Shown piece by piece: positions 1-8,444 of a stretch of DNA of 64,000 nt. A program made the position numbers and the translations under genes. Each line of letters starts with the position of its first letter. The stretch's first letter is position 1. The notes beneath the pieces are model-generated. The model was not told the origin of the DNA. It saw nothing but the letters and a program-made list of their open reading frames with translations, and did no database searches. The DNA comes from Arenimonas sp. (lineage in GTDB: Bacteria; Pseudomonadota; Gammaproteobacteria; Xanthomonadales; Xanthomonadaceae). The stretch spans positions 1-64,000 of the forward strand of contig JAPLSJ010000089.1 of assembly GCA_026398695.1 (NCBI GenBank), in the 5' to 3' direction.

Positions 1-1095
<1,095 letters not shown>

Positions 1096-1180
1096 CCGGG
1101 GCCCACCCAACGTCGCCTGCCGCACAGTCGCGCGGCCGGCGCGCGTGCCATGGTGGGTTTTGACCCCAGGAGCCACGGCC

Positions 1181-1711
1181 ATGTCCGACCTTCCGATCAC
1201 CGGTGAAGTGTCCAACAGCAAGCTCGCCGGAGTGTTCAACACCGAGGCGTCCGCGCGCGCCGGGGTGGACGCCGTGGTGTTCGGCGCCGGACTGCAGGCA
1301 TCGCAGGTGAAGCTGGTCACCCCCGCCGAACCGCATCCCAACATCAAGCTGCAGCCCGAAGGCGCGGGCATCTGGCGCACCATCCTGGTCGCCCATCTCT
1401 GGTTCGGCATCGGCGGCATCGCGGCCGGTCTGTTGGCCTGGGGCGTGCTGATGTGGCTTGGCGTGACGCTGATCGTTAGCTCGGCGCTGGTGTCGGGCAT
1501 CGCCTTCGTCTTCATGGGCGGCATCGCCGGCCTGATGCTGGGCGGCCTGGTGGCGCTGCGGCCCGACCAGGACCGCTACGTGCAGGCCACCCAGGACGCC
1601 ATCGCCGAGCGGCGCTTCACGGTGCTGGTGCATGCGCTGTCGAACAACGAAGCCGATCGCGCGGCCACCGTGCTCGGCGGCCTGGGCGCGGAAGTGACTC
1701 GCACGCTGTAG
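1181..1711 (+). CDS. Small membrane protein of unknown function
   Basis: A 176-residue protein that I do not assign to a characterised family. The ATG at 1181 is preceded by AGGAG about 7 bases upstream, so it is preferred over the longer frame that runs back into acs. Residues 1-60 and the last 45 are soluble, with an N-terminal block reading like an alpha/beta domain (VFNTEASARAGVDAVVFGAG) and a C-terminal block (FTVLVHALSNNEADRAATVL) that looks like a matching half. In between, at about 66-125, lie two or three glycine- and alanine-rich membrane segments containing GGIAAG and GGIAGLMLGG. This resembles stress-induced proteins with a soluble sensor-like fold around a glycine-zipper hairpin, but that is inference. 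It is convergent with the AI-2E transporter gene, 10 bp apart. Confidence 0.75.
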   Translation: MSDLPITGEVSNSKLAGVFNTEASARAGVDAVVFGAGLQASQVKLVTPAEPHPNIKLQPEGAGIWRTILVAHLWFGIGGIAAGLLAWGVLMWLGVTLIVSSALVSGIAFVFMGGIAGLMLGGLVALRPDQDRYVQATQDAIAERRFTVLVHALSNNEADRAATVLGGLGAEVTRTL

Positions 1712-1721
1712 CCAGCCCTGT

Positions 1722-2816
1722 TCAGTCCGGGGCAGGGCCAAGCGTACTTGTCGCAGCCTCGGGTGCCGGCCGCCGCCACACCTGGAGCAGCAGCCGGGTC
1801 ACGGTGAACACCACCGGGCCCAGGATCAGGCCGGCCGGCCCGAAGATGATGAGCCCGCCCACGATCGAGACGAAGGCGACGAGCGTGTGGATTTTCAGCC
1901 GGTTGCCGACCAGCATGGGATACAGCAGGTTGTCGATCCCGCCGACGACGATGGCACCCCAGGCGGCAAGAAGCAGCGCGCTGCCAACGTGGCCATCCAG
2001 CGCCAGGAAGAGGGCGGCCGGCACCCAGACGACGAAGGCGCCCAGCACCGGCACCACGGCCAGCAACCCCATCACCACGCCCCACACCAGGGGCTCGGGC
2101 AGCCCAAGCCACCAGAACATCAAGCCGCCGAGCGCGCCCTGGACCGCGGACATGACCAGCGTTCCATAGACCGTGGCGTGCACGGTGTCGGTGACGTTGG
2201 AAAACAGCCGGCTCATGTCCTGCGGCGACAGCGGCGAGAGTGAGCGCAGCGACTGCATGGCGATGGCACGATCACGCAGCATGTAAAAGAGCATGTAGAA
2301 CACCAGCACCACGCTGATGGCCTGGACCATTGAGCCCCTGACCAGGGACGTGCCGGTGCTGGTCAACCAGCCGGCAACGGGGGCGACAACGGCTACCAGG
2401 TCGACCTGGCTGTCGAGCCAACGCCCCAGGGGCGCCAGCAGTGGATGTTTGTCGAAGGTGGCGCGCCAGCTGCCCGATTCCACCACCGCCTGGATGGAGC
2501 CCGCGCCGCAGCCAAGTTCATTGATCAGGTGGCTGGCAACCACCAGCACCGGCACCACCACGATCAGCGCCACCACCAGGACGCTGAGGGTTGTCGCCAG
2601 GTTGCCAGCGCCAAGACGCCGCTCCAGCCGCCGGTGCAGCGGTGCGGACAGCACAGCCAACGCCAATGCCCCGGCCAGGGCGGGCACGAACGGCGCCACG
2701 ATCTCAAAACACAGGTACAGGCCGGCAACCGTTACCGCCATCAACAGCAGCGTATGGACGTGGCTGCGCGAACCCCAGTCCGATCCGCCGCCAGATCCCG
2801 ATTCCACACTGCTCAT
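1722..2816 (-). CDS. AI-2E family transporter (PerM/YdiK type)
   Basis: A 364-residue inner-membrane protein of the AI-2E transporter (UPF0118) family. Members share 7-8 transmembrane helices; some export autoinducer-2, others have been linked to Na+/H+ antiport, so the substrate here is unknown. Hydrophobic segments lie at about 20-65, 150-190 (VSVVLVFYMLFYMLRD after start adjustment) and 205-330, with the family signature PVLGAFVVWVPAALFL followed by the conserved NLLYPMLVGNRLKIHTLV. The ATG at 2816 has GGGGAAG upstream and is preferred over a start 36 bp earlier, which would add a tail without family character. It is transcribed alone. Confidence 0.85.
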   Translation of the reverse strand: MSSVESGSGGGSDWGSRSHVHTLLLMAVTVAGLYLCFEIVAPFVPALAGALALAVLSAPLHRRLERRLGAGNLATTLSVLVVALIVVVPVLVVASHLINELGCGAGSIQAVVESGSWRATFDKHPLLAPLGRWLDSQVDLVAVVAPVAGWLTSTGTSLVRGSMVQAISVVLVFYMLFYMLRDRAIAMQSLRSLSPLSPQDMSRLFSNVTDTVHATVYGTLVMSAVQGALGGLMFWWLGLPEPLVWGVVMGLLAVVPVLGAFVVWVPAALFLALDGHVGSALLLAAWGAIVVGGIDNLLYPMLVGNRLKIHTLVAFVSIVGGLIIFGPAGLILGPVVFTVTRLLLQVWRRPAPEAATSTLGPAPD

Positions 2817-2943
2817 GGCGCTTCCCCAAGTTTTGCTGCAACCGCCTTGCAAGGATGCACCTGCGGCACGGCCGTTGTCTTGCGTCGGGCCTGGTGGTCC
2901 AGTGCACCGGCCCCGGCCCGTTTCAGCGCGCGAAGTCCTGGCG

Positions 2944-3708
2944 TTACTGCTTGGCCAGCGCGGCGCGGTAGCGTTCGTTCAGCTCAAGGACGTTGGCGAC
3001 GTATTGCTGCGTCTCGGCATAGGGCGGCATGCCGCCGTATTTCGCCACGGTGCCGGCGCCGGCGTTGTAGGCCGCGGCCACGCGCGCCAGTTCGCCGTCG
3101 TAGGCCGCGCTCAGCTGCCGCAGCTCGCGCGCGCCGGCCTGGATGGACTGGTTGGCGTTGAACGGATCGGTCACCTGCCAGGCTGCGGCCGTGTCGGGCA
3201 TCAGCTGCATCACGCCTTTCGCGCCCTTGGGCGAGAGCGCGTTGGCGTCGAAGCCGCTCTCGACGTGGGCGATGGCGCGCAGCCACGACTCGTCCACGCC
3301 GGTCAGCCGCGCCGCTGCCTTGAACTCGGCGCGGAAGACATCCAGCCGCGGCGGCCCCAGCTGGCCCAGGCCCGCATGCGCCTTCGAGCCCGGCGGTGCC
3401 GGCACGCGGAAGGCCAGCACGGGCGTCGAGCCGGGCAGCTTGCGCGTGCTGTACACCGTGCGGCCGTCCTGCTGGCGCTGGTAGAGCTGGCCGCGCTGCG
3501 CGCCGGGCAGGCGCCACAGGTCGGGCAGCTTCGCGGCGTTGGCGTCGTAGGTGATGGCCGTGCAGCGCGAACCGGGTTCGGGCGCCGACGCCAGGCTGAC
3601 GCTGCCGTCGCGCAGGCAGCGGTAAACCGTGCGCGTGGCCGCCGGTTCGGCGGCATCCAGCGCGGTGGTCACCAGCAGCAGGGCGGGCAGGAAGATACGC
3701 AGGCGCAT
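2944..3708 (-). CDS. Lytic transglycosylase with DUF4124-like N-terminal domain
   Basis: A 254-residue exported muramidase of the SLT family, which cleaves peptidoglycan glycan strands to 1,6-anhydromuropeptides in the periplasm. A signal peptide covers about residues 1-19 (MRLRIFLPALLLVTTALDA). Residues 22-75 resemble DUF4124 (VYRCLRDGSVSL) with two cysteines. The catalytic domain spans about 120-245 with the catalytic glutamate in AIAHVESGFD, then GAKGVMQLMP and AAYNAGAGTV, the three standard SLT motifs. There is no Shine-Dalgarno; instead a TACACT box lies 5 bp before the ATG, so the mRNA may be leaderless. It stands alone, divergent from the SRPBCC gene. Confidence 0.9.
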   Translation of the reverse strand: MRLRIFLPALLLVTTALDAAEPAATRTVYRCLRDGSVSLASAPEPGSRCTAITYDANAAKLPDLWRLPGAQRGQLYQRQQDGRTVYSTRKLPGSTPVLAFRVPAPPGSKAHAGLGQLGPPRLDVFRAEFKAAARLTGVDESWLRAIAHVESGFDANALSPKGAKGVMQLMPDTAAAWQVTDPFNANQSIQAGARELRQLSAAYDGELARVAAAYNAGAGTVAKYGGMPPYAETQQYVANVLELNERYRAALAKQ

Positions 3709-3713
3709 GGCGC

Positions 3714-3719
3714 AGTGTA
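3714..3719 (-). promoter_or_regulatory. Candidate -10 box directly ahead of the lytic transglycosylase ATG
   Basis: On the minus strand TACACT is followed by GCGCC and then the ATG at 3708. A start of transcription about 6-7 bases after the box would fall on the start codon, giving a leaderless message. No clear -35 is seen. Confidence 0.45.
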
Positions 3720-3778
3720 GGCCGGTCGGACCCCCGGTGCCGTGGACACCCGGCCCGCACTGCGGCGAAAATCAGGCC

Positions 3779-4243
3779 ATGAAAGTTTCCTGCCACGCCG
3801 AACGCAGCCTGCCGTGCCGCCCCGAGGTCGCGTTCGCGATGGCCACGGATGCCGACCGTTTCCCGGGTTTCTTCACTGGCTTCGGCCCCATCCCGGCCAT
3901 CCGCGGCGTGCGCCTGCATGCGCCGCTGGCCGCGGGCAGCCGGCGCAGCGTGCACAACGCCGACGGCACCGTGCTCGAGGAAACCATCACCGCGCACGAT
4001 CCGCCGGTCAACCACGCCTACACGCTCAGCGGCTTCAGCGCGCCGTTCTCTTGGCTGGTGGCCAGCGGCGAGGCCAACTGGACCGTCACCGGCCACGAAT
4101 TCGGCGCGCGCGTGAGCTGGGACTACGAGTTCACCGTCACCCACCGCTGGCGCTGGCCGCTGGCGGCCCTGCTGGTGAAGCTGTTCATGACGCCCGCGAT
4201 GCACCGCTGCCTGAAGAACATGGAACGCGCCCTCGGCCCATGA
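3779..4243 (+). CDS. SRPBCC (START/polyketide cyclase-like) family protein
   Basis: A 154-residue cytoplasmic protein that reads like an SRPBCC helix-grip domain, a fold that binds hydrophobic ligands in a deep pocket. The N-terminus has the typical pattern of a charged helix followed by SLPCRPEVAFAMATDADRF, the middle alternates beta strands, and the C-terminus is the long amphipathic helix WPLAALLVKLFMTPAMHRCL. The ATG at 3779 was chosen because an earlier in-frame start would overlap the divergent promoter. Its stop shares ATGA with the next gene, a membrane di-iron hydroxylase, so the two are translationally coupled. A role in handling a lipid substrate or product of that enzyme is inference. 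Confidence 0.75.
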   Translation: MKVSCHAERSLPCRPEVAFAMATDADRFPGFFTGFGPIPAIRGVRLHAPLAAGSRRSVHNADGTVLEETITAHDPPVNHAYTLSGFSAPFSWLVASGEANWTVTGHEFGARVSWDYEFTVTHRWRWPLAALLVKLFMTPAMHRCLKNMERALGP

Positions 4244-5094
4244 AGGGCGAGTGGGTGTTGATGGCGATGGCGCCGGTGTTCCTGGGTTTCGTGGCCTGGG
4301 AAGCCTGGCACTGGCATCGCCGCGGCCGCGACATCTACACCCTGCGCGACACCCTGGGCAACGCGGCGCTGGCGCTGATGCACCAGGCGGCCGACGCCGC
4401 GGCCTGGCTGCTGGTGATCGGCGTGTACTGGTGGGTTTACCAGTACCGCCTGTTCGACCTGCCCACCACGTGGTGGACGATCGCGCTGCTGTTCGTGGCG
4501 CAGGATTTCTTCTACTACTTCTTCCATCGGGCGCACCACCGCGTGCGCTGGATGTGGGCCTCGCACGTGGTGCACCACTCGTCCGAGCGCCTGAACTTCT
4601 CCACCGCGTTCCGGCAAAGCCTCACCTACCCGGTGTCGGGCATGTGGGTGTTCTGGCTGCCGCTGGCGTGGCTGGGTTTTTCGCCGCCGCACATCGTGGC
4701 GGTGGTGGCGATCAACCTGGGCTTCCAGTTCTTCGTGCACACCCAGGCGGTCGGCAGGCTGGGCTGGCTGGAAAAGGTGTTCAACACGCCGTCGCACCAT
4801 CGCGTGCACCACGCGCGCAACCCGAAGTACATCGACCGCAACTACGCCGGCGTGCTGATCGTGTGGGACAAGCTGTTCGGCAGCTTCGTCGAAGAGGATC
4901 CGGCGGTGCCCTGCGAGTACGGCATCGTCAAGCCGGTGCGCACGCACAACCCGATCACGCTGACCTTCCACGAATGGGGCGACATGCTGCGCGACGCGGC
5001 GCGGCCGCAGTCGTGGCGCTCGCGGCTGGGCCAGCTGTTCGGGCCGCCGGAGCGCGGGCATTCGCAGCAGCCGGAGCAGGGCGTGCCTCCCTGA
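4240..5094 (+). CDS. Sterol desaturase/fatty acid hydroxylase family protein
   Basis: A 284-residue integral membrane non-haem di-iron enzyme of the fatty acid hydroxylase superfamily. The histidine cluster that binds iron is visible: HRAHH after DFFYYFF, HVVHHSSE, then HRVHHARN near the C-terminus, with an extra histidine at FFVHTQ. About four to five membrane segments surround them. Relatives hydroxylate or desaturate sterols, fatty acids, carotenoids or alkylglycerols; the true substrate cannot be told from sequence. The start ATG overlaps the stop of the SRPBCC gene (ATGA), which indicates one transcript and related function. Confidence 0.88.
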   Translation: MKGEWVLMAMAPVFLGFVAWEAWHWHRRGRDIYTLRDTLGNAALALMHQAADAAAWLLVIGVYWWVYQYRLFDLPTTWWTIALLFVAQDFFYYFFHRAHHRVRWMWASHVVHHSSERLNFSTAFRQSLTYPVSGMWVFWLPLAWLGFSPPHIVAVVAINLGFQFFVHTQAVGRLGWLEKVFNTPSHHRVHHARNPKYIDRNYAGVLIVWDKLFGSFVEEDPAVPCEYGIVKPVRTHNPITLTFHEWGDMLRDAARPQSWRSRLGQLFGPPERGHSQQPEQGVPP

Positions 5095-5184
5095 GACGCT
5101 GCGCGGCGGGGCCTTGACCATGGTCAAGGGGTGCCCGGCCCTGCGGGTCTACGATGGGAACCTGCCTTTCGTGGGACCGCCGGC

Positions 5185-6063
5185 ATGAGCACGCGCACCG
5201 CCCGAAACGCCCCTGTGAAGCCCGCGTCGGCCGCCAAGCCGGCCGCCATCCCCGAAGCGCCGGCAAGGCCGCTGGGACTGCGGCTGCAGGCCTTCGCCCT
5301 CGTCGAGCTGCGCGAGGCGCAGGCCCTGCTGGCCAAGCCCGGGGACGATCGCCATGAGGGCGTGCACCAGGCCCGCAAGCGCCTGCGCCGGACCCGCGCC
5401 GCGCTGGCCCTGGGCCGCAAGGCGCTGGGGCGCGAAGGCCGCCGGCTCGACGAGGACCTGGGCCGGCTGTGCCGCGGCCTGTCGCCCCTGCGCGACGCCC
5501 AGGCGCTGATCGAAGGCCTGCAGCGCCTGCCCGCCACCGCGCCCGGCCCGCTGGCGTCGGCGCTGCCGGACATGGTGGCCCTGGCGCGCAAGCGCCGCGA
5601 CGACTGCCTGGCGCGTGCCCTGGCCCGCGACCCCGATTTCCAGCGCCGCCGCGACCGGCTGCAGGCCATGACCGTGCGGCTCGAGGCGCTGGACTGGACC
5701 GGCGTGAAGCCAGGCGCCGTGGCGAAGTCCGTCGCGCGCAGCGAAAAACGCCTGGCCAAGGCCCGACGCCGCGCCACCCGCGACCCCCGCGACGACGCCC
5801 GCTGGCACGCAATGCGCCGGCGCCTGCGCCGCCTGCGCCAGCAGGACCACCTGCTGGCGGCCGTCGAGCCGGACCTGCGCCCGGTGGGCAACGTCACGGC
5901 GGAAGAAGCCGCCGTGCTCGGCGAGGCCCAGGACGACGCCCTGCTGCTGCGCCACTGCAGCTCGCATTCGCCGTTCCCGCCGCCGCTGCGCGGGCTGCTG
6001 CGCGCCGAGACGCGCGCCCGGCTGGGCCGCGTGCGCACGCCGGCCACCGCCGCGACCTCCTGA
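5185..6063 (+). CDS. CHAD domain-containing protein
   Basis: A 292-residue arginine-rich protein that is almost entirely a CHAD domain (conserved histidine alpha-helical domain), a fold that binds inorganic polyphosphate. The hallmark pattern DDRHEGVHQARKRLRRTRA lies at about residues 53-71 and a second histidine/arginine-rich helix reads DARWHAMRRRLRRLRQ at about 200. There is no CYTH domain in front, so it is a stand-alone CHAD protein. The first 25 residues are basic and proline/alanine rich. The ATG at 5185 was chosen over one 54 bp upstream because homology begins later. The next gene, 15 bp downstream, encodes a small membrane protein and is likely cotranscribed. Confidence 0.85.
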   Translation: MSTRTARNAPVKPASAAKPAAIPEAPARPLGLRLQAFALVELREAQALLAKPGDDRHEGVHQARKRLRRTRAALALGRKALGREGRRLDEDLGRLCRGLSPLRDAQALIEGLQRLPATAPGPLASALPDMVALARKRRDDCLARALARDPDFQRRRDRLQAMTVRLEALDWTGVKPGAVAKSVARSEKRLAKARRRATRDPRDDARWHAMRRRLRRLRQQDHLLAAVEPDLRPVGNVTAEEAAVLGEAQDDALLLRHCSSHSPFPPPLRGLLRAETRARLGRVRTPATAATS

Positions 6064-6078
6064 TCCGGGCCGGCGGCC

Positions 6079-6591
6079 ATGGCGGTCATCGAACTGCGGC
6101 TGCAGCACCTCGAACAGCTGTTCGACACGCTCGACCCCGCGCCCTTCCACGACAAGGCCCTGGACCGGCGCGTGGAGTCCTGGCTGCTCGACAGCGCCGG
6201 CGAGCACGGCCATCGCGAGCCGCTGGTGATCGTGCTGCACGGGCCGGGCACGCTGCAGGCGCACGTACCCGACATCGCCGCCGCCATCCACGCCCACTTC
6301 GAACTCGTGCACCAGCAGGCCGAACGCCGCCACGTGCGCCGACGCCGCGTGGGCCGGCTGGCCATGCTGGCGGGCACGGCCACCCTGGCCGCCGTGCTGC
6401 TGCTGCGGCACTGGCTGGCCGCAGTGCCGGCGCCGTTCGGCGACGTGCTGTCGGAAGGCCTGCTGATCCTGGCCTGGGTGGCGCTGTGGCGACCGATCGA
6501 AACCATCGGCTTCGATTCCTGGGAAAGCCGCCAGCAGCGCGGCATCCTGCGCCGGCTGGCGCAGGTGCCGGTGCGGTTCGTGCCCGGCTGA
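6079..6591 (+). CDS. Membrane protein of unknown function
   Basis: A 170-residue protein with no family I recognise. Residues 1-88 are soluble and acidic (VIELRLQHLEQLFDTLDPAP is at the start), residues about 92-108 and 118-137 form two membrane helices separated by a short loop, and the tail is basic. The wording of the soluble part (a helix, then LVIVLHGPG) does not show a catalytic motif. It follows the CHAD gene by 15 bp and ends just before a strong terminator, so the two probably form a small operon. Confidence 0.7.
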   Translation: MAVIELRLQHLEQLFDTLDPAPFHDKALDRRVESWLLDSAGEHGHREPLVIVLHGPGTLQAHVPDIAAAIHAHFELVHQQAERRHVRRRRVGRLAMLAGTATLAAVLLLRHWLAAVPAPFGDVLSEGLLILAWVALWRPIETIGFDSWESRQQRGILRRLAQVPVRFVPG

Positions 6592-6605
6592 GGCACCCGC
6601 GCGGC

Positions 6606-6642
6606 CAACAAAAAACCCGCCACGAGGGCGGGTTTTTCGTTG
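6606..6642. terminator. Bidirectional intrinsic terminator
   Basis: AACCCGCC, a 4-base loop ACGA, then GGGCGGGTTTTT form a perfect hairpin with an A-run on the left and a T-run on the right. It lies between the end of the plus-strand membrane protein gene and the end of minus-strand rpmG, so it can stop transcription from both sides. Confidence 0.88.
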
Positions 6643-6666
6643 GAAGCGATCAGGAAGCCGCGAGGC

Positions 6667-6831
6667 TTACTTGATCTTGCCTTCCTTGTACATCACGTGC
6701 TTGCGGACGACGGGATCGTACTTCTTGATCTCCATCTTGGCCGGGGTGGTCTTCTTGTTCTTGTCGGTCGTGTAGAAATGACCGGTGCCGGCAGAAGACG
6801 TCAGGCGAATCTTGTCGCGCTTGGATGCCAT
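6667..6831 (-). CDS. rpmG: 50S ribosomal protein L33
   Basis: A 54-residue protein matching bacterial L33: [19 protein letters not shown] at the start, then [20 protein letters not shown], and ending in [14 protein letters not shown]. It is a component of the large ribosomal subunit. It lacks the zinc-binding cysteine pairs, so it is the zinc-free type. GGAGG lies just upstream of the ATG. It is 13 bp downstream of rpmB in the usual rpmB-rpmG order. Confidence 0.97.
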   Translation of the reverse strand: MASKRDKIRLTSSAGTGHFYTTDKNKKTTPAKMEIKKYDPVVRKHVMYKEGKIK

Positions 6832-6844
6832 GGTTCAGTCCTCC

Positions 6845-7081
6845 TCAGATCTTTTCGCCGCGGGCGCGGAGTTCGGCAAGCACGACATCAATGCCGTTCT
6901 TGTCGATGGTGCGCATCGCGTTGGCGGAAACACGCAGTTTGATCCAACGGTTTTCCGAGGCTACCCAGAAGCGGCGCTCGTGCAGGTTGGGAAGGAAACG
7001 GCGGCGGGTCTTGTTGTTGGCGTGGGAGACGTTGTTACCCGTCATCACTTTCTTGCCGGTAACTTGGCAAACTCGGCTCAT
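6845..7081 (-). CDS. rpmB: 50S ribosomal protein L28
   Basis: A 78-residue protein matching L28, beginning [20 protein letters not shown] and ending with a lysine/arginine-rich helix. Length is the standard for the family. GGAG precedes the ATG by 6 bases. It heads the rpmB-rpmG operon, driven by a good sigma70-type promoter about 170 bases upstream. Confidence 0.97.
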   Translation of the reverse strand: MSRVCQVTGKKVMTGNNVSHANNKTRRRFLPNLHERRFWVASENRWIKLRVSANAMRTIDKNGIDVVLAELRARGEKI

Positions 7082-7250
7082 GGTCAACTCCTGGGTCAGG
7101 ACTGGCCACCCATAGCCCGGGTGGCGACGGCCCCTCGCGGCGGGCCTTTCGGGCCTGCAGGCGCATGCGATACGGGATGGATCAGACGCTCCGCCAAGGG
7201 CCGGAATCGCACTTCCGGGGCCGGGGCCGTGGGGCAAGGTGCGGAGCGAG
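7082..7250 (-). promoter_or_regulatory. Structured 5' leader of rpmB
   Basis: About 169 bases separate the predicted transcription start from the rpmB ATG. The 5' end can fold into a long hairpin: GCGGAGCG at 7241-7248 pairs with CGCTCCGC at 7187-7194, and inside it GGCCGGAA (7199-7206) pairs with TTCCGG (7213-7218). Ribosomal protein operons are often controlled through such leaders; a control role here is inference. Confidence 0.4.
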
Positions 7251-7256
7251 CCGCGC

Positions 7257-7285
7257 ATTATGCCCACCTTCCCCTTTCCCTGCAA
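7257..7285 (-). promoter_or_regulatory. Sigma70-type promoter for rpmB-rpmG
   Basis: On the minus strand TTGCAG (7285-7280), a 17-base spacer, then CATAAT (7262-7257). This is the best matched promoter in the window for spacing and both hexamers. Confidence 0.6.
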
Positions 7286-7305
7286 GGACTTACCCCGGGG
7301 CAGGC

Positions 7306-7376
7306 CCTTGTGGGAGGGACTTCAGTCCCGATCGCCCCCTCGCCAAGAGCATCGGGACTGAAGTCCCTCCCACAGG
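7306..7376. repeat. Palindromic intergenic element, family A, copy 1
   Basis: Perfect 23-base inverted arms (7310-7332 and 7351-7373) of the form GTGGGAGGGACTTCAGTCCC plus GAT, separated by 18 bases. The same sequence recurs at 24863-24930 and 38583-38645. This copy lies 8 bp beyond the stop codon of the LAB_N gene. No T-run follows it, so it does not look like a classic terminator. The remaining DNA from 7082 to 7385 holds only the rpmB leader and promoter. Confidence 0.9.
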
Positions 7377-7384
7377 GTCGAGGG

Positions 7385-7711
7385 TCAGTGCTGGGCGCGG
7401 TCGCGGTGCCAGCCGCGGTGCTTGATGTCCAGGTAAAGGCTGTAGGCAGCGGTGAAGCTGGGGAACAGGTTTTGCAGCACGCCCACCGAGTCCTGCTTGG
7501 CCGACAGGGTGAAGTAGGCCAGGGTCATGAAGCTGCCCAGCAGGCTCATGTACCAGAACACCCGCGGGATCACCGGCTTGCCGGCCCGCTTGGAGGCGAT
7601 GAACTGCACCAGCCAGCGGCCGCCGAACATCAGGGCGCCGATGTAGCCGATCAGCTTCCACGGCGTGATGTGCAGGCCGGACCAGGCCAGCCAGACGATC
7701 TGGTCATTCAT
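7385..7711 (-). CDS. Lipid A biosynthesis N-terminal (LAB_N) domain membrane protein
   Basis: A 108-residue protein with three to four membrane helices that matches the LAB_N domain: GALMFGGRWLVQFIASK at about 26-42, then PRVFWYMSLLGS and AYFTLSAKQDSVGVLQNL. Such small proteins sit beside dolichol-phosphate mannosyltransferase-like enzymes and are thought to act in flipping or transfer of lipid-linked sugars in the inner membrane. It begins 4 bp after the glycosyltransferase gene, so they act together. Confidence 0.88.
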   Translation of the reverse strand: MNDQIVWLAWSGLHITPWKLIGYIGALMFGGRWLVQFIASKRAGKPVIPRVFWYMSLLGSFMTLAYFTLSAKQDSVGVLQNLFPSFTAAYSLYLDIKHRGWHRDRAQH

Positions 7712-7715
7712 GGGG

Positions 7716-8441
7716 TTACTCCAGTTCGCGGGTGGCGGTGAGCTTGCTGCGCTTGATCAGCCAGGCCACGCCCATCAGGTCGCGGACACCGACCAGGGCA
7801 CGGCCCAGGTTGGTGTACTTCGAGGCACCGGCGCCGCGCGGGCGGTGGTTCACCGGCACCGACACGGTCTGCCAGCCGGCGCGCTGCATCAGGGCCGGCA
7901 GGTAGCGGTGCATGTGGTCGAAGTAGGGCAGGTCGAGGAAGGCCGCGCGCTCGAACAGCTTGGTGCCGCAGCCGGTGTCGGGCGTGGCGTCGCGCAGCAG
8001 GCGCGAGCGGATGCCGTTGGCCCACTTCGAGGCCCACTTCTTGCTGCCGGTGTCCTGGCGGTTCACGCGCCAGCCGGCGTAAAGCTTCACGCCCGGGGCG
8101 CCCGCGTCGCGCGCGGCCAGCAGCTTGGGCAGGTCGGCGGGGTCGTTCTGGCCGTCGCCGTCCAGGGTGGCCACCCAGGCGCCGCGCGCGGCTTTCACGC
8201 CGGTGCGGATGGCGGTGCTCTGGCCGCTCTGGGTTTCATGCGCGATCACGCGCAGCTCGGGCGTGTGGGCCTTGGCGGCCTGCAGCGCGGCCAGCGTGCC
8301 GTCGCGGCTGTGGTCGTCGACGAAGATCACTTCGAAGTCCACCACGCCGCGCAGTGCGGCCACGCATTCGGCCAGCAGCGCGGTGATGTTGCCTTCTTCG
8401 TTGAAGGCGGGGATGACGACGGAAAGTTGCGGTTGGCTCAC
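7716..8441 (-). CDS. Family 2 glycosyltransferase (dolichyl-phosphate mannosyltransferase-like)
   Basis: A 241-residue GT-A enzyme of the DPM1/ArnC type, predicted to transfer a sugar from a nucleotide donor to a polyprenyl phosphate at the cytoplasmic face. Seen are VVIPAFNEEGNI at the N-terminus, FVDDHSRDGT, then the metal-binding region ATLDGDGQNDPADLP. It lacks the C-terminal membrane helices of ArnC, a role probably served by the LAB_N protein next door. The start is GTG at 8441; it lies 3 bp after parB. Confidence 0.88.
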   Translation of the reverse strand: MSQPQLSVVIPAFNEEGNITALLAECVAALRGVVDFEVIFVDDHSRDGTLAALQAAKAHTPELRVIAHETQSGQSTAIRTGVKAARGAWVATLDGDGQNDPADLPKLLAARDAGAPGVKLYAGWRVNRQDTGSKKWASKWANGIRSRLLRDATPDTGCGTKLFERAAFLDLPYFDHMHRYLPALMQRAGWQTVSVPVNHRPRGAGASKYTNLGRALVGVRDLMGVAWLIKRSKLTATRELE

Positions 8442-8444
8442 GAC

